Part shown: positions 38,104-48,089 of the stretch, one piece after another
Layout: each line of letters begins with the position of its first letter
How positions within the stretch are numbered: the stretch's first letter is position 1
Source of the DNA: Cristatella mucedo
Lineage: Eukaryota > Bryozoa > Phylactolaemata > Cristatellidae
Reading direction: 5' to 3'
Assembly: GCA_009760855.2 (NCBI GenBank)
Contig: WPIO01000004.1
Span: forward strand, 13,961,501 to 14,021,500
Length of the DNA stretch: 60,000 bases
Position numbers and translations under genes: made by a program
Notes under the pieces: model-generated
Told to the model about the DNA's origin: nothing
Seen by the model: only the letters and a program-made list of their open reading frames with translations
Database searches by the model: none

Positions 38104-38451
38104 GTGTGATTCAGCAACGACTGTTTACGGTCGAGCGGAAGTCCTTCATAGGTGAAGGAGCGTGACCTGAGGGGGGCTCCCAGATCTCATGTACCGTTAC
38201 CGAACAGGCGAGCGACTTCCACATCCGGTCAGAACCGCGCCGCAAACGCGTCTCGTAACGGTGGTTTCTAGTCTCAGCCGACTCGCGACAATTACTAGTG
38301 ACGCCAGAACTTGTCGCACGGTTAGCTACTTGTAGGTGCTGCACCAATGTGCGCAGGTACGCCGGCAGGAGCAGGAACACTGTAGCGACGACGAGCGCTC
38401 ATAGCTGGACGTATCAAGTCCGTATCCACAACCAAAATGCAGACTCGTCTA

Positions 38452-38665
38452 TTTGAAAGCAGCGGACGGTTACAGCCCTTCAAAAGCGGCCACGACGTAA
38501 ACCAACGGCTCTGTGGCCTAGAACTTAAATCAGCTCCAACCCTGCCCTCCCACCTATCTCAGGGTGTTGGCTTTGTATGCGGCCTCGACAATAAACTATC
38601 TTATAATCGTATACTCACGAATAATAAATATCCTCCATAATCTGGCTGGTTTAGCTGACGTAGCC
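38452..38665. repeat. Dispersed repeat X, copy 2
   Basis: It shares agcagcgga.ggttacag, ggcctagaacttaaatcagc, gcggcctcgacaat and cataatctggctg with the copies at 14.9 and 45.7 kb, in the same orientation. Confidence 0.5.
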
Positions 38666-38879
38666 GTTTTCGTACTCAAGACATCGGCCCGTTATCTACC
38701 TTTGGCGGCATGGATCTGCAAAGGGGGGCTTACAATTGGAAAAGTAACAGAAAAACGTAGAGCCTTAAATGAAAGAAGTTCGATCAAGCATGGCAATTCT
38801 CTCCACACCATAGCACCATAGCATCATAGATATTTTATGCATCATGAATTCGGGCCCCTAACCCTATCTAATGATTTGA

Positions 38880-39606
38880 CCAAATGTATAATGCACTGGG
38901 GCAGCTCTCAGGCTAGCCGCGATACTAGCCCTGGCCTTAGTGGGTATGACTAGGGCATATAGAGCAACCCGTAGCGGGCGGACCAGCCAAGGAGAATTGG
39001 GTAGGGGGACATATTAGTTAACCGGGAGCGGAGCGAGGCGTCAGTTTGACAGCGAGATCCGCTCAGGTTAGAATGGAGCTTGGTTAGACAAAAAGCGGTC
39101 AGGATGTGGACCGACTACTGTGCTCCATTAGACAAAGAGCGAAAGGATGGCAAGCTGGCGGAGGAGACATCTAATAAATTACAGGCAGAAGTGAATTGGC
39201 CGAGGACGGACACCTCAAGCTAGGGTCCGACAAAAATAGAGAGAGACGCCTCGAGAGCACGAGAGTCGAACCGACGGCGACGAACAGCTAGGTGCAACTT
39301 AGACTGCGCAGTTGTGCTCTGTCGGCTACTCAGTTAGCTGCTCGTAGCTTGAGGTGCTGTAGCGGTCCACCTTCGGGGTCGGGACTACTGCCAGCGACGC
39401 AGGCGTGTGAAGGCTTATTGTAGTCGGGCTTCGGGAGTTCTCACGCAGTTAACTCCGTCGGTCCGGTGCGCGCCGCGTAAAGCGCTTGCGCCGGCGCGTA
39501 ACCGCTACTAACAGGCACACAATAAACTGTTGCTTTCGGCACCCAGTTGTGGCCGCTTGTGTTCTGCGCTGCAGCGCAGCGCTACAGCGCTACCGCGCCG
39601 CACTAC
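38880..39606 (+). mobile_element. Possible solo LTR-like repeat
   Basis: A roughly 0.7-kb non-coding segment becomes CpG-rich toward its right side and carries cacacaataaactgttgct, an AATAAA in the context seen at LTR R/U5 borders. Ends like TGTA...TACA can be picked, but no target duplication or internal region was found. It could instead be a promoter-proximal region of the gene at 39.7 kb. Confidence 0.3.
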
Positions 39607-39744
39607 ACCGTCCACCGGTAGATAGCCGGGGGACAAGCTTCTTCGCGGTTACAATATAAATGTATTATCATACCACATATATGTGCGTTGTATTCTGTCA
39701 TCTAAAAGCAGTGTATAAATGTTGGCTAGAGCGTCAGAGCGGGC

Positions 39745-41245
39745 ATGGGAGCGGTGGACTTTTGTCCGGTGCCTGGTCACGAGGAGTCGTGTGGGTTTTG
39801 CTACTTGTGTACACGGTTAGCTTAATTATTTGCACATAACCCAGCTGTTTGGTTACAGAGGCGCTGAAAAGACTGACGAACAAAGTCCTTTCCACAAACG
39901 CTCAGTCCAGCATGGTGCTATTCCTTCACACGTTGCTATTCCAGACTCGAGTAAGAGACTGGTAGAGCTAGCGCTTCGAAGAATGAATCAAGAGTTGTGG
40001 AATCCGCACCGATGCCGCCAGGTATGGCGACGATTTCAAACCACGACAGCAATCAAGAATGTACATACCTTAAACATTATTCTGCTTTTCTAATATTGAG
40101 TTGTATATTTTCAAAGCCTTGTATCATTGCCGCATCTCACAGTATCATTACCGCATCTACGAATATGAAGCGCAAACTAAAGCTGGATAACCAAGACTTC
40201 AGACTTCAGCCTTTTATAAGGTCTGCGGCCTGGGCCTCGTGCTAGCTTACACCTGGCAAATGTATTGGTCAGGCACTAGTCACGGCTTTCCTTGATGGAC
40301 TGTCCCGACTGACGTCACGACATTTACCTGACATGACATCTTAAAAAATAAAGCTAAATTGCACCTGTTCCTCACTGCCTGTTCGCGATCCGATTGCATT
40401 ATCCTGTGTGTCCTGACGGGTGCTGACGCCTTGCATATTATCACTTGCTATATTGATAAGCTTTTTAACAGCCCGCGTAAGGTGTCTAGAAGGATACTGT
40501 TCTTTTTTAGGGTGCTCCACATGTATTATTATCATTATTACTCTTATTACTTGTAGGCGACTACAAATGTCGCCTGAGCAGGTCGGAGTGGTTTCCGTAG
40601 CCTGGCAGGAGGGCGGACAGTGGCCGCCGCCGCTGGCGCCGCTAGCATGCAGGCACGCACGAGTGGCTCGCGCCAAGTGGCTCTGCGTCGGTGCCTCGGT
40701 GAATCGCGTGCACCTTTTGAGAAGTTTCCCAACCGTCTTGCTTCCGGGTCTCGAACCTCTTGCAACAAGGTTGAAAACATGTACTATGACGTATCTCAAG
40801 TTCCTAATGGTTATTACTCAAGAAGCGCTGCTAATTTTTAACAACGCTCGCTGCCTAGTTAGCTTGGCAGACCAACGTTTCACTGTAATGTTTTTATTAT
40901 ACTAGCTTACGCCGGTGAAAAATCGCAGGAAATTTCAAGCAGCTTCTGCTTCTGCCTCAGTCTCTCCTGCCCGTGGTTGCTGACGAGGACGACTCTCTCT
41001 CTTTTTTAGCTTCTTCCGTTAGATCCCTACTGGAATTTATTCAACAAAGTGTACTGGCTGCGAATTTAAAGTCTAACATTAATTCGCAGTCATTTAACAG
41101 CAGTAGTAAAACTCACACTTTACCCAAATCGGGTAGAATTTTAACACGCCAACTCAGCTATGTCAAGCGGAAGCTGGAAAGAGCCGAAAGTGCACGCAGT
41201 CACTTAGAGAATTGTGCAGAGAGCGCAAACGGCTGGATTGCATGA
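39745..41245 (+). CDS. Unrecognised three-exon gene, 172 aa predicted
   Basis: Exons from splice sites and phase: 39745-39815, 39859-40021, 40961-41245. The joins are CG|GTTAGC...TTACAG|A (phase 2) and CAG|GTATGG...CCTCAG|TCT (phase 0), and each join keeps the frame open. I do not recognise the product. Its N-terminus has closely spaced Cys/His residues (CPVPGHEESCGFCYLC), a possible zinc site. Next comes a conserved-looking segment (SPFHKRSVQHGAIPSHVAIP, then a helix RLVELALRRMNQELW). The C-terminal exon has an acidic stretch, a hydrophobic helix and a charged helix (LSYVKRKLERAESARSHLE), then TGA. Intron 1 is only 43 nt, very short against its neighbours; intron 2 holds a LINE-A fragment. 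The gene diverges from the cathepsin gene. If the short intron is wrong, exon 2 may start elsewhere. Confidence 0.6.
40290..40552 (+). mobile_element. LINE-A 3' fragment in intron 2 of the 39.7 kb gene
   Basis: Diverged match to the end of LINE-A: gacgtcacgacatttacctg, aagctaaattgcacctgttc, tgctgacgccttgcatatta, then a tail and ATTATTATC. Confidence 0.7.
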
Positions 41246-42580
41246 CCACCCTTCAAAAAATCCTTTAAAGGTCAAAGCCTTTTAAGTGTTTTAAGCTCTA
41301 GCTTTTCAAATTTTAATTTCAACTAAGAGAGTGCAGTATGCAGAAACATGCAAATTAGCAAATTTTCTCCGCCCTTGTTTGACAACCATCATTGCTGTAT
41401 TCTCGTTGTATGACTATAAATACATCACGAAGGACTGGAGTCAATGTAATTGCGACGTCAGCGAATGCGACTTGCGGACTTGCGAACGGACTAACTAACA
41501 AATAATCTTTTTTCAGGGGTCGACAAACAGTCGAAGCTCTGTATGTCACACTCTACGCATGCACAATTTCTCTATATCTTGAAAATTGTGCCACGCGGGC
41601 TCATTTTTTCCGGCATTGATGCGTATACTTCACGAATGCACATAAGCATAACATTGTGAGCTATGCTTACATGAGCGCTTTGAATTTTGCATCAACGAAG
41701 ACGCAAAATTCCTGTAAAGTTGTTGTCTTTTAGTATTTGATAGTGTTCGGAAACCAGTATGCTTGGGAGACCGGCATCGACTGTCACGTGACTGCGCATT
41801 GTCGCCAGTGCACCCCAAAAGTCGTCCGCCAGGGCTCCAATAGAGCTCACGTTTACAAGTCTGCTACTTGTCCTCCACTCGGTGTCTTTATATATGTAAG
41901 GGGCAAAATGGTAAACACAGAGCGTGACAGAGCGGCTGCCTCTCGGCGGCAGCGTCCGACAGCGTTGACTCCAAGTCTCTTCCTGAGCTTCCACAGAGCA
42001 GACGTCTTATCTGGGCATCATGTATCTTGTCGTCTCACCGGGGCATCATTAGTCCTATCTTGTAGACATCGTTGCGTCGGTCGGCGGCCAGATGCGCCCG
42101 TCGACCGAACCCTTCCGGAAAAGAACAGTAGACGAACTTCAGCCGGGCTGCGAGGTCGTGCTAGGCATCTTGTGTATACTATATCAGCCAAATTATGACA
42201 GCCCTCGAGATTATTAGTGGTTTCTGAATTAACGCCCTTAGGAACCAGTTATATATATTCCTGGCTGCCGTGTAAGTGCTCTGTCTATCTGACGGCCAGA
42301 GGAGAGAATAATCAAGCTGCCTGAGAAACAATGCATTTGTTGTCAGATACCTGGTCATTGGCAGACGTACGGACTATTGCTACCGCTGTCTACTTTAGGC
42401 CGACTTATTTGCATAGAGCTCTGCGGTAATTTTGCTCGTCTGCCTCGCGGTTCGACTTGGCAGAGCTTACAATAGGATGTGACGTATCGGGGCGGGTGGG
42501 GTGGCGAGGTTATTTCCCTTGGATTCGGCTCCGCGAGGAGTCATTTCGGCTTTTGTCTGCCGGCAATGCTCACGTCAGCA
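41246..42580. other. Interval without recognised genes
   Basis: A strong acceptor-like stretch (atcttttttcag at about 41515) precedes a short open frame that stops after 21 codons. It could be an alternative last exon of the 39.7 kb gene. The ORF at 41737-42198 (+) has no recognisable features. Confidence 0.35.
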
Positions 42581-42584
42581 AAAA

Positions 42585-42692
42585 TAATAACAATAATAAT
42601 GCACTTGATAAAGCGCCCTCAGAGAACTCAATCTCTCTCTCTCTTTTTCTCTCTCTCTCTCTCTCTCTCTAGGCGCTTTACATTTGCTGGAG
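42585..42692 (-). mobile_element. LINE-A 3' tail with (CT)n expansion
   Basis: Inverted LINE-A end: ATAATAATG, cacttgataaagcgccctca, gagaactcaatctctctctc, then ggcgctttacatttgctgg. A CT run at about 42630-42672 has expanded inside the conserved agagattgag block. Confidence 0.85.
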
Positions 42693-42699
42693 ATTTGCT

Positions 42700-42908
42700 T
42701 CGAAAGCCGCGTTTATCTTGACCGTTTAAAAACAATACCAGCTGATTCAACAGCCTCTTTTTTCATAGCGGCTGAAGAGCCTTGGCGGCTATCACCACCG
42801 CCGGCACAGGCAATAGAGGATCGATTGCCCACCGCAGAATTTGAACCCACGACCTCGGGACCGAGGACGCGTAGAGCAACCGCCTTACCTAGTGAGCCAT
42901 CGCGGCTC
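42700..42908 (-). mobile_element. tRNA-derived SINE (family T1), best copy
   Basis: On the minus strand it has head cgatggctcactaggtaagg (A box), B box gaggtcgtgggttcaaattc, and body tctattgcctgtgccggcgg continuing to about 42700. It sits directly beside a LINE-A tail. Confidence 0.8.
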
Positions 42909-43178
42909 GGACTCGGCGGAATTGTGCGCACTGAGCGGCTGCCGCGGCCAGCTCGGCGAGTGCTTCCGTCCGTTCCTATGGCAGCATCATAGCCTGTGCC
43001 CTGGGGGACCAGTGCCTCGACCGTCCTTCATCCTTTCTCAGCTTTTCCTGCATCTCACTTTCGCTTAGCTGCAGGTGAGGTGAAGTCCGTTGGCTCCCGT
43101 AAGCGCACCGAAAGCCGCTTAGGCATTGAGTGCGCTATAGAAAACTCTCCGGCGTAGCGACCGCTTAGCATTTACGGT

Positions 43179-44224
43179 ATGCGAAACTACACGAGTAGAC
43201 TACACATGGAGTGCAAATGCATAGATGGTCCATCAGCAGTCTTACCGAGTATTCTTGACGGTGAACAGGTGAGCTTAATTTCTTTAGAATACATATTTGC
43301 TCTGCTCTGATTTTTGCTTATCCCGTTCTATATTTATCTGAGGTTTGACTTTAGCAAGATCCTGGAGACTGGTATGGGGGAAGGGTACTAAAGGCTCCCA
43401 ACGAATCAGGTTAAAGGGGAGGTGCGGGGCTTTTGCTCGAACCTAGAGCTGCAGCCGTTCGCCTCCGCCCCCTCTACACCGAGAACGTCCCTTTAAACTA
43501 CCCTTCACACGGAACAGCCTCGTTCGCTCAACGTGCGGCCACCAGGCTTCCACGCGTAGGCTAGCAGCCCGGTCGAGCGACTCTAAGGTTCGAGTCGAGC
43601 GACGGCGGCGGCCTTCGGCGCCGCCGCGCATTGTCCGGGCGCTTCTTCGGCGGGTAAGGTTGAGGGTCTGGCGGCTTCGATTTCTTCTAAGCTTAAGAGT
43701 TGTAGGTGTTTGTTTTATTTTCAGACTAAAGATACCAGCAAAGCGGCGCCCAGCCCTCGGCCCGAGCAATGTCAAGCTCTCCAAGAGGCGGCAACACTTC
43801 CTGCTTAGAGTATGCCGAGTCGCCGAGGACGACTCGCTGTCGGCCGGCGTGGAGCGGTAGGCAGTACCAAAATCAATCCTTAGAGGTAAAGGTGCCCGCT
43901 GCGACCGGCCCCATAGTTAAAGGCGGGACTGCGTACGCCTACCGGGCAGGGGTCTTCGGGGTGTAAGGAAATCGCTGTCCAATAGGGACGCCAAATTTCT
44001 TTTTCGACTGCTTATACAGAATCTTCGAGACGGCGTATCTTCGGTGCACGGATTGAGAATCTTTTTACAGCGGAGGCTACTATTTTTTTAAAAGCTAATA
44101 TATTTTTTAGTGGGCAAAAGATGCGTCGACGGGTGACTTATCCTTCGACGTGCAGCTGAGCCGTTCGTCGACAGGAAGCCATCTGCGAGCCATCAAGAGT
44201 CGTCGTCATAGACATACAGTCTGA
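43179..44224 (+). CDS. Putative small gene with two alternative first exons
   Basis: A last exon at 44111-44224 follows a clear acceptor (tattttttag) and encodes 37 residues from WAKDASTGDLSFDVQL to HRHTV before TGA. Two upstream segments end at good donors in the matching phase 0. One is 43179-43268, an ATG exon with ECKCIDGPSAVLPSILDGEQ ending at CAG|GTGAGC. The other is 43725-43885, after a strong acceptor (tgttttattttcag), with an ATG at 43769 (MSSSPRGGNTSCLEYAE...) ending at GAG|GTAAAG. Splicing the first into the second hits a stop, so they would be alternatives, giving 67 or 76 aa. I do not recognise either product. A CpG-rich stretch with a donor at 43654 could be a leader exon for the second form. 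Confidence 0.4.
43440..43653 (+). promoter_or_regulatory. CpG-rich candidate promoter and leader exon
   Basis: A local CpG-dense block ends at a donor (cggcgg|gtaagg). Its position just before the exon at 43725 suggests a transcription start and 5' leader. No core promoter element is identifiable. Confidence 0.3.
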
Positions 44225-44661
44225 CGCCCGCGCCGCCCTTCTTTCAACCCTTCTGTTTTGAGCCGATCCTTTGCGGCGGGGCCTTTGGAGCCCTCCGGAC
44301 TAAGAAAGTGCTCGTGCATCGACCTTTTGAATAGCACTCCTGGAGGTTGCCCAATAGAGGCGACCAATTTGTGCTAACCGTTGCAGACTGCGTAAGCATT
44401 TTAAATTCATTCCAGTCCTTCCTAATAGCTCTAGCCTCCGAGCCGCGGGGGCACCAAGTGAGCGCTATGTGTTCAATAAGCTGCAAAGCCAGTCATTAAG
44501 TGCTCACTGTTGAAAACCGTAACATACTTTCATAAAATGTATTGATTTTACTTCGAGCACTGCCAATCACTGGCAGTAATTATTTAGTTTCTCTGTAGAA
44601 CATCTGAAGCAACGGAGGGGTATCTACCGGCAGCCAACCACTTAGTGGTATAGAAAATTGC

Positions 44662-45231
44662 GTGTTTTTTAAAGAATTGCTCAATTTACTAACCAATCAT
44701 GGGGGAAAGAGAGTTTTCCGCAGTGATCTCCATCAACAGCTTTTCTGGTTTTTATGGTTTTCTTTCTACAGTTGGAACACCTTTGACTCGCGAATTTCGC
44801 TGACCTATTTTGTCCAACAGCCCAACCCATTGCGAGTTGACTTCCTTGTAGATTGCATACTTGTGCTACGTGTAAAGCTTTCTATCGATCACATCCACCT
44901 TAAGCTTGTTCACCGCAGACTGTGCAGAGGTGGCTATCAAACGTACGCATCTATAAGCTTGGCGACAATAGTTAATAGCGAAGCAAATGTAATCAATTTT
45001 TTCAAATTGAGTTTAATCAACGCGAACCCATTTATAATTGACGTTGACCACTGCCATAGCCCTCGTATAAAAATTAAAAAGCTATTAGTATTTTTATATT
45101 TTCGTTACCTCTCGAGATATTTGTTGCCTGGATGTTATTTGATCATCCAGAAGTTTGGCCCATCTCTTTCCTTTTGCTACAAACGCGCTGTAGCGGCTTC
45201 CGCTGTCCGTAGACCGCAAACACAGCAGTAG
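44662..45231 (+). CDS. Hypothetical ORF, 189 aa
   Basis: An open frame in otherwise AT-rich sequence, longer than most chance ORFs at this composition. It is rich in Leu, Phe, Ile and Tyr, with hydrophobic segments near both ends, and no recognised family. A strong acceptor (ctttctacag, ending at 44770) lies inside it and matches the frame, so the real coding part could start at NTFDSRISLTYF. It may equally be chance. Confidence 0.2.
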   Translation: MFFKELLNLLTNHGGKRVFRSDLHQQLFWFLWFSFYSWNTFDSRISLTYFVQQPNPLRVDFLVDCILVLRVKLSIDHIHLKLVHRRLCRGGYQTYASISLATIVNSEANVINFFKLSLINANPFIIDVDHCHSPRIKIKKLLVFLYFRYLSRYLLPGCYLIIQKFGPSLSFCYKRAVAASAVRRPQTQQ

Positions 45232-45649
45232 TAACGGTCCTAGTCCTTGCCTACTTGCGACAAATACCGGTGAAGCCCTGAGCCTTTGAGCGGCACGGCA
45301 AGCGACGTGTAAGTGCAACACTAATGCACGCAGGCTTGCCGACTGTAGTGGAACATAAAGCCAACTTAGGGCGTCCATACGTTAAGATCGCAAGTCCGTA
45401 TGCCTGGCGTAGAAAATTCTATTCGACAGCAACGTCGGATTGCACGGCGTCAAGCACCAGCCATAGCGGAGCGTCGAATCTCGTACGGCACCCAGAGGAC
45501 CACCAAACAGCCAGCCTTCGGCGCTGCTGCCATCGGCCTTGAATGGTAGGGCACAACTATTGCCTGTCTTCATCGTATATACGTGCATATGTCGACTGTA
45601 ATCTCTATTGCATGACAAGGGTGCATGCCGCCTAACCGGGGATTATGAA

Positions 45650-45760
45650 ATAACCATTTTCCAGCCGCTGTAATTCAGAAGCCGCGATTACAATTCCGCC
45701 AATCATAATCTGGCTGCCCTAGCACGCCGTCAATTCAGTGGCTTTGTTCAATTCAACGGA
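45650..45760. repeat. Dispersed repeat X, partial copy 3
   Basis: It shares ttcagaagccgcgattacaa and atcataatctggctg with the other two X copies, and the cagccgctgtaattcag neighbourhood. Confidence 0.5.
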
Positions 45761-45992
45761 TTGTTCGTCTCGAGTCTCTCTGCCCTGGTCGACGCCATTC
45801 GGAAATAGATGCCACAAGAGCTCAACTTTGTTCAGGAACGTTTCCATATTCAATTATTATTATTAAATTTGTGACTATTGTTATTATTATTTAATACATT
45901 TTAATTGATTATAATTAACGAACGCGGGCGCGACGCCTTTGGAGCTGTTACAGTGAAATGGCATTTCCGACGCCTTCGCGTCGAACGCCGGC

Positions 45993-46742
45993 ATGTCCAG
46001 CGGCGCAAAGGGCGGCGGCGTAATAGGCATCTTTGGCAACTGGAATTACCACTTGATGTCCCCCGCAGAGAAGCGACTGAGACGAGCCATACGCGACAAT
46101 CCCACGTACCCGTTTCATAAGGTGTCTCCTTTCATTTACGAGTACCACTCCAGGCCGCTTGCGATTCGCTACGCAGTCGCTTTCACGAGCCTGGGCTTGG
46201 CAGCAGCGCTCGTGCTAGCTTTCTACCAGAGCGCGAGAGCGTACGTTTTCGCGTGCAGTTTCCTCGTGGCGGCCGTTCTTGGCTACGGAATTTCCGCGGT
46301 CGGCGCATCCAAGGACGTTAGAACCTATCTGCTCCACAGCAGACGTCGATCGTACCAATTCTACGTCGGCGACCATCTTGTGATCCAAAGCCATCTGCAT
46401 AACTTGTACGTGCGACTGGTGAAGACGGAGAGCGCCGACGGACGAATGGCGTACTACTACGTCGTGATTGGCGGCTACATGGTGGAGCCGCTGCACATCT
46501 CTGGGAGAAGCGAAGACGCCCGGGGCATGCGCGACGCTGCCAAACTCATTTCGCGAGCCCTCCACCTCAACTTCTTCGACTACGACGACCTTAGCATGAA
46601 TCACCACGTGAGACACAGGTGCCCTCTGGCAGACGTCTGCGGAGGTCGCGCGGAGACCGCGGCGGCCACCGCGACGCGCGCGACTGACGCGACGACGCCG
46701 TCCACTCCCGCTGAAACCGCTGGCTCGCTGCCTGTCAAGTGA
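45993..46742 (+). CDS. TMEM249: TMEM249 (CatSper-theta), CatSper channel accessory subunit, single-exon CDS
   Basis: 249 aa. It is related to vertebrate TMEM249/CATSPER-theta, a two-pass membrane protein of the sperm flagellar CatSper calcium-channel complex, needed in mouse for channel assembly. An N-terminal cytosolic segment (SPAEKRLRRAIRDNPTYPF) aligns with the family. Two membrane helices lie near residues 58-78 and 82-103. The long soluble domain contains YQFYVGDHLVIQSHLHNLYV, YYYVVIGGYMVEPLHISG, and a conserved end AAKLISRALHLNFFDYDD then NHHVRH. The Ala/Thr-rich tail is not conserved. The ATG is the first in frame after a TGA at 45954. A possible acceptor (gctgttacag) ends at 45953, so a 5' leader intron is possible. 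The coding region has no intron, unlike the vertebrate gene. GC-rich codon use sets it apart from nearby sequence. Confidence 0.9.
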   Translation: MSSGAKGGGVIGIFGNWNYHLMSPAEKRLRRAIRDNPTYPFHKVSPFIYEYHSRPLAIRYAVAFTSLGLAAALVLAFYQSARAYVFACSFLVAAVLGYGISAVGASKDVRTYLLHSRRRSYQFYVGDHLVIQSHLHNLYVRLVKTESADGRMAYYYVVIGGYMVEPLHISGRSEDARGMRDAAKLISRALHLNFFDYDDLSMNHHVRHRCPLADVCGGRAETAAATATRATDATTPSTPAETAGSLPVK

Positions 46743-47164
46743 TCCTCTCGCGAGCTCGCGCACTCGCTCCTTCGAACGCCGTTTGCCCAGTTCTGCCGGC
46801 GGCGGCCACCCGAAGAGAGCAGCAGCTGCGAAATGGCTGCTGAAGTTACCTCTCAGTCTCGCGTGTGCCGTTTTGTGGCGCGGACGCACCAAGTATAAAG
46901 AGGAAAATATTTTGAGGAAACGCACAAGTGTGCGTTTTGAGGTCTCGTCGTCCAATTTTGCGCATCCACGTGGCGTAAGATGGAGGCATCCTCGTGCGCA
47001 TGCGCCCGAAGAGAATTCCGTTCGCGTACCTTTACAGTGTCACCTCCCCCCCCCTGTTTTATGCCTCTACCGGTTCGACCCACGATTTAGCTCGATGAAA
47101 ACCTCAATTCATTACAAATACCAACGAATATCGGGTGACCAGGCTTACGCATCAGCGCGGCAAA

Positions 47165-47392
47165 ATGAGCCCAAACAAGATAAGCATCACGTATGAACTT
47201 ATAGCAGAAGCCTCTTACAGTAATCGCTATTCAAGCTCCTTGATTCCACTGTTGACGTATCAGAAATGTCTAGAAGAAGTGCTGGAGTCTATGAGTAGCG
47301 GCAAGCGATCAGCGATTTTACTGCGGCGGCAGATCGACGCCTTGCGATATTGGCTACCAACTAAAATTCTAAAATTACAGATGGTCTGCTGA
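47165..47392 (+). CDS. Hypothetical small ORF, 75 aa
   Basis: ATG-started frame with a protein-like composition: YELIAEASYSNRYSSSLIPL, then a helix KCLEEVLESMSSGKRSAILL and RRQIDALRYWLP. No family is recognised. It lies 420 bp downstream of TMEM249 on the same strand. It may be an exon of a larger gene or chance. Confidence 0.25.
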   Translation: MSPNKISITYELIAEASYSNRYSSSLIPLLTYQKCLEEVLESMSSGKRSAILLRRQIDALRYWLPTKILKLQMVC

Positions 47393-47599
47393 GCTTGGGT
47401 CTTCTTTAGCTACAAAATTCAACAAAGAAAGCTGTATGAACGAGCGCTCTGTGGAAAGCTCTCCGGCCCAAGGAACCATGGGTCATATGAAGGCTTTGTG
47501 AAGTTACAAGCCCGAGAAGCATTTCAAAACTATGAGAGAAAGAAGTTAACCTGGTGTAGGAGAAGTCGCGAGGTCATCTCTTTAATCTTTGTTACATTC

Positions 47600-47700
47600 G
47601 TGGCTGAGCAATATATTGCTTGCCGCATGACTTGAGCCCACGACCTGGGCGGCGACGCGCTAAGCACTTTGTCGTTTGGCTTAGACTCGGCGGCCATGGG
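47600..47700 (-). mobile_element. SINE fragment, T1-like
   Basis: On the minus strand the B box reads ccaggtcgtgggctcaagtc, followed by the T1 body remnant (ggcaagcaatatattgctca). Confidence 0.55.
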
Positions 47701-48089
47701 GCAGCGCATTGGAGACGCTGGAATTTGACCAGTCGGAAGAGCGGACACGACGCAACTCAAATTTTTGCTTCAAGTGATTTGCAATTTTAGCTTTTACCAG
47801 TACAATAAGTTAAGAATAACTTGCTTCGAAACTTCGTAGCATTTCAGTTGACGAGTGCCGTCTTTTCACGGAAATGCGCACAGCATGAAAAGACAGCTAG
47901 AAGCTTCTAAAAAAAAGGCGAGGCTAACAATATGGCCGCTCAGCTTAACTTCTGCTCACACTTGTACAGTATGCTTGTTTTGAATTGATTTAATTTTGCT
48001 TCTTATTAAGACGATGCTGCACCTCATTGACCTCGGTTGCTGGTGATTCGGGATGCCTACCATCGCGGCAGCATCCGGCCTGAAAGGTA

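Noticed and set aside
40341-40799. 152-codon minus ORF
   Set aside because: It crosses a LINE-A fragment and a GC-rich patch within intron 2 of the 39.7 kb gene; no homology seen.
41737-42198. 153-codon plus ORF
   Set aside because: No motif, mixed low-quality composition, and overlapping ORFs on the opposite strand; insufficient support.
42700-42908. A functional tRNA gene at the best SINE head
   Set aside because: A and B boxes are recognisable, but acceptor and anticodon arms do not pair and the body continues as SINE sequence.
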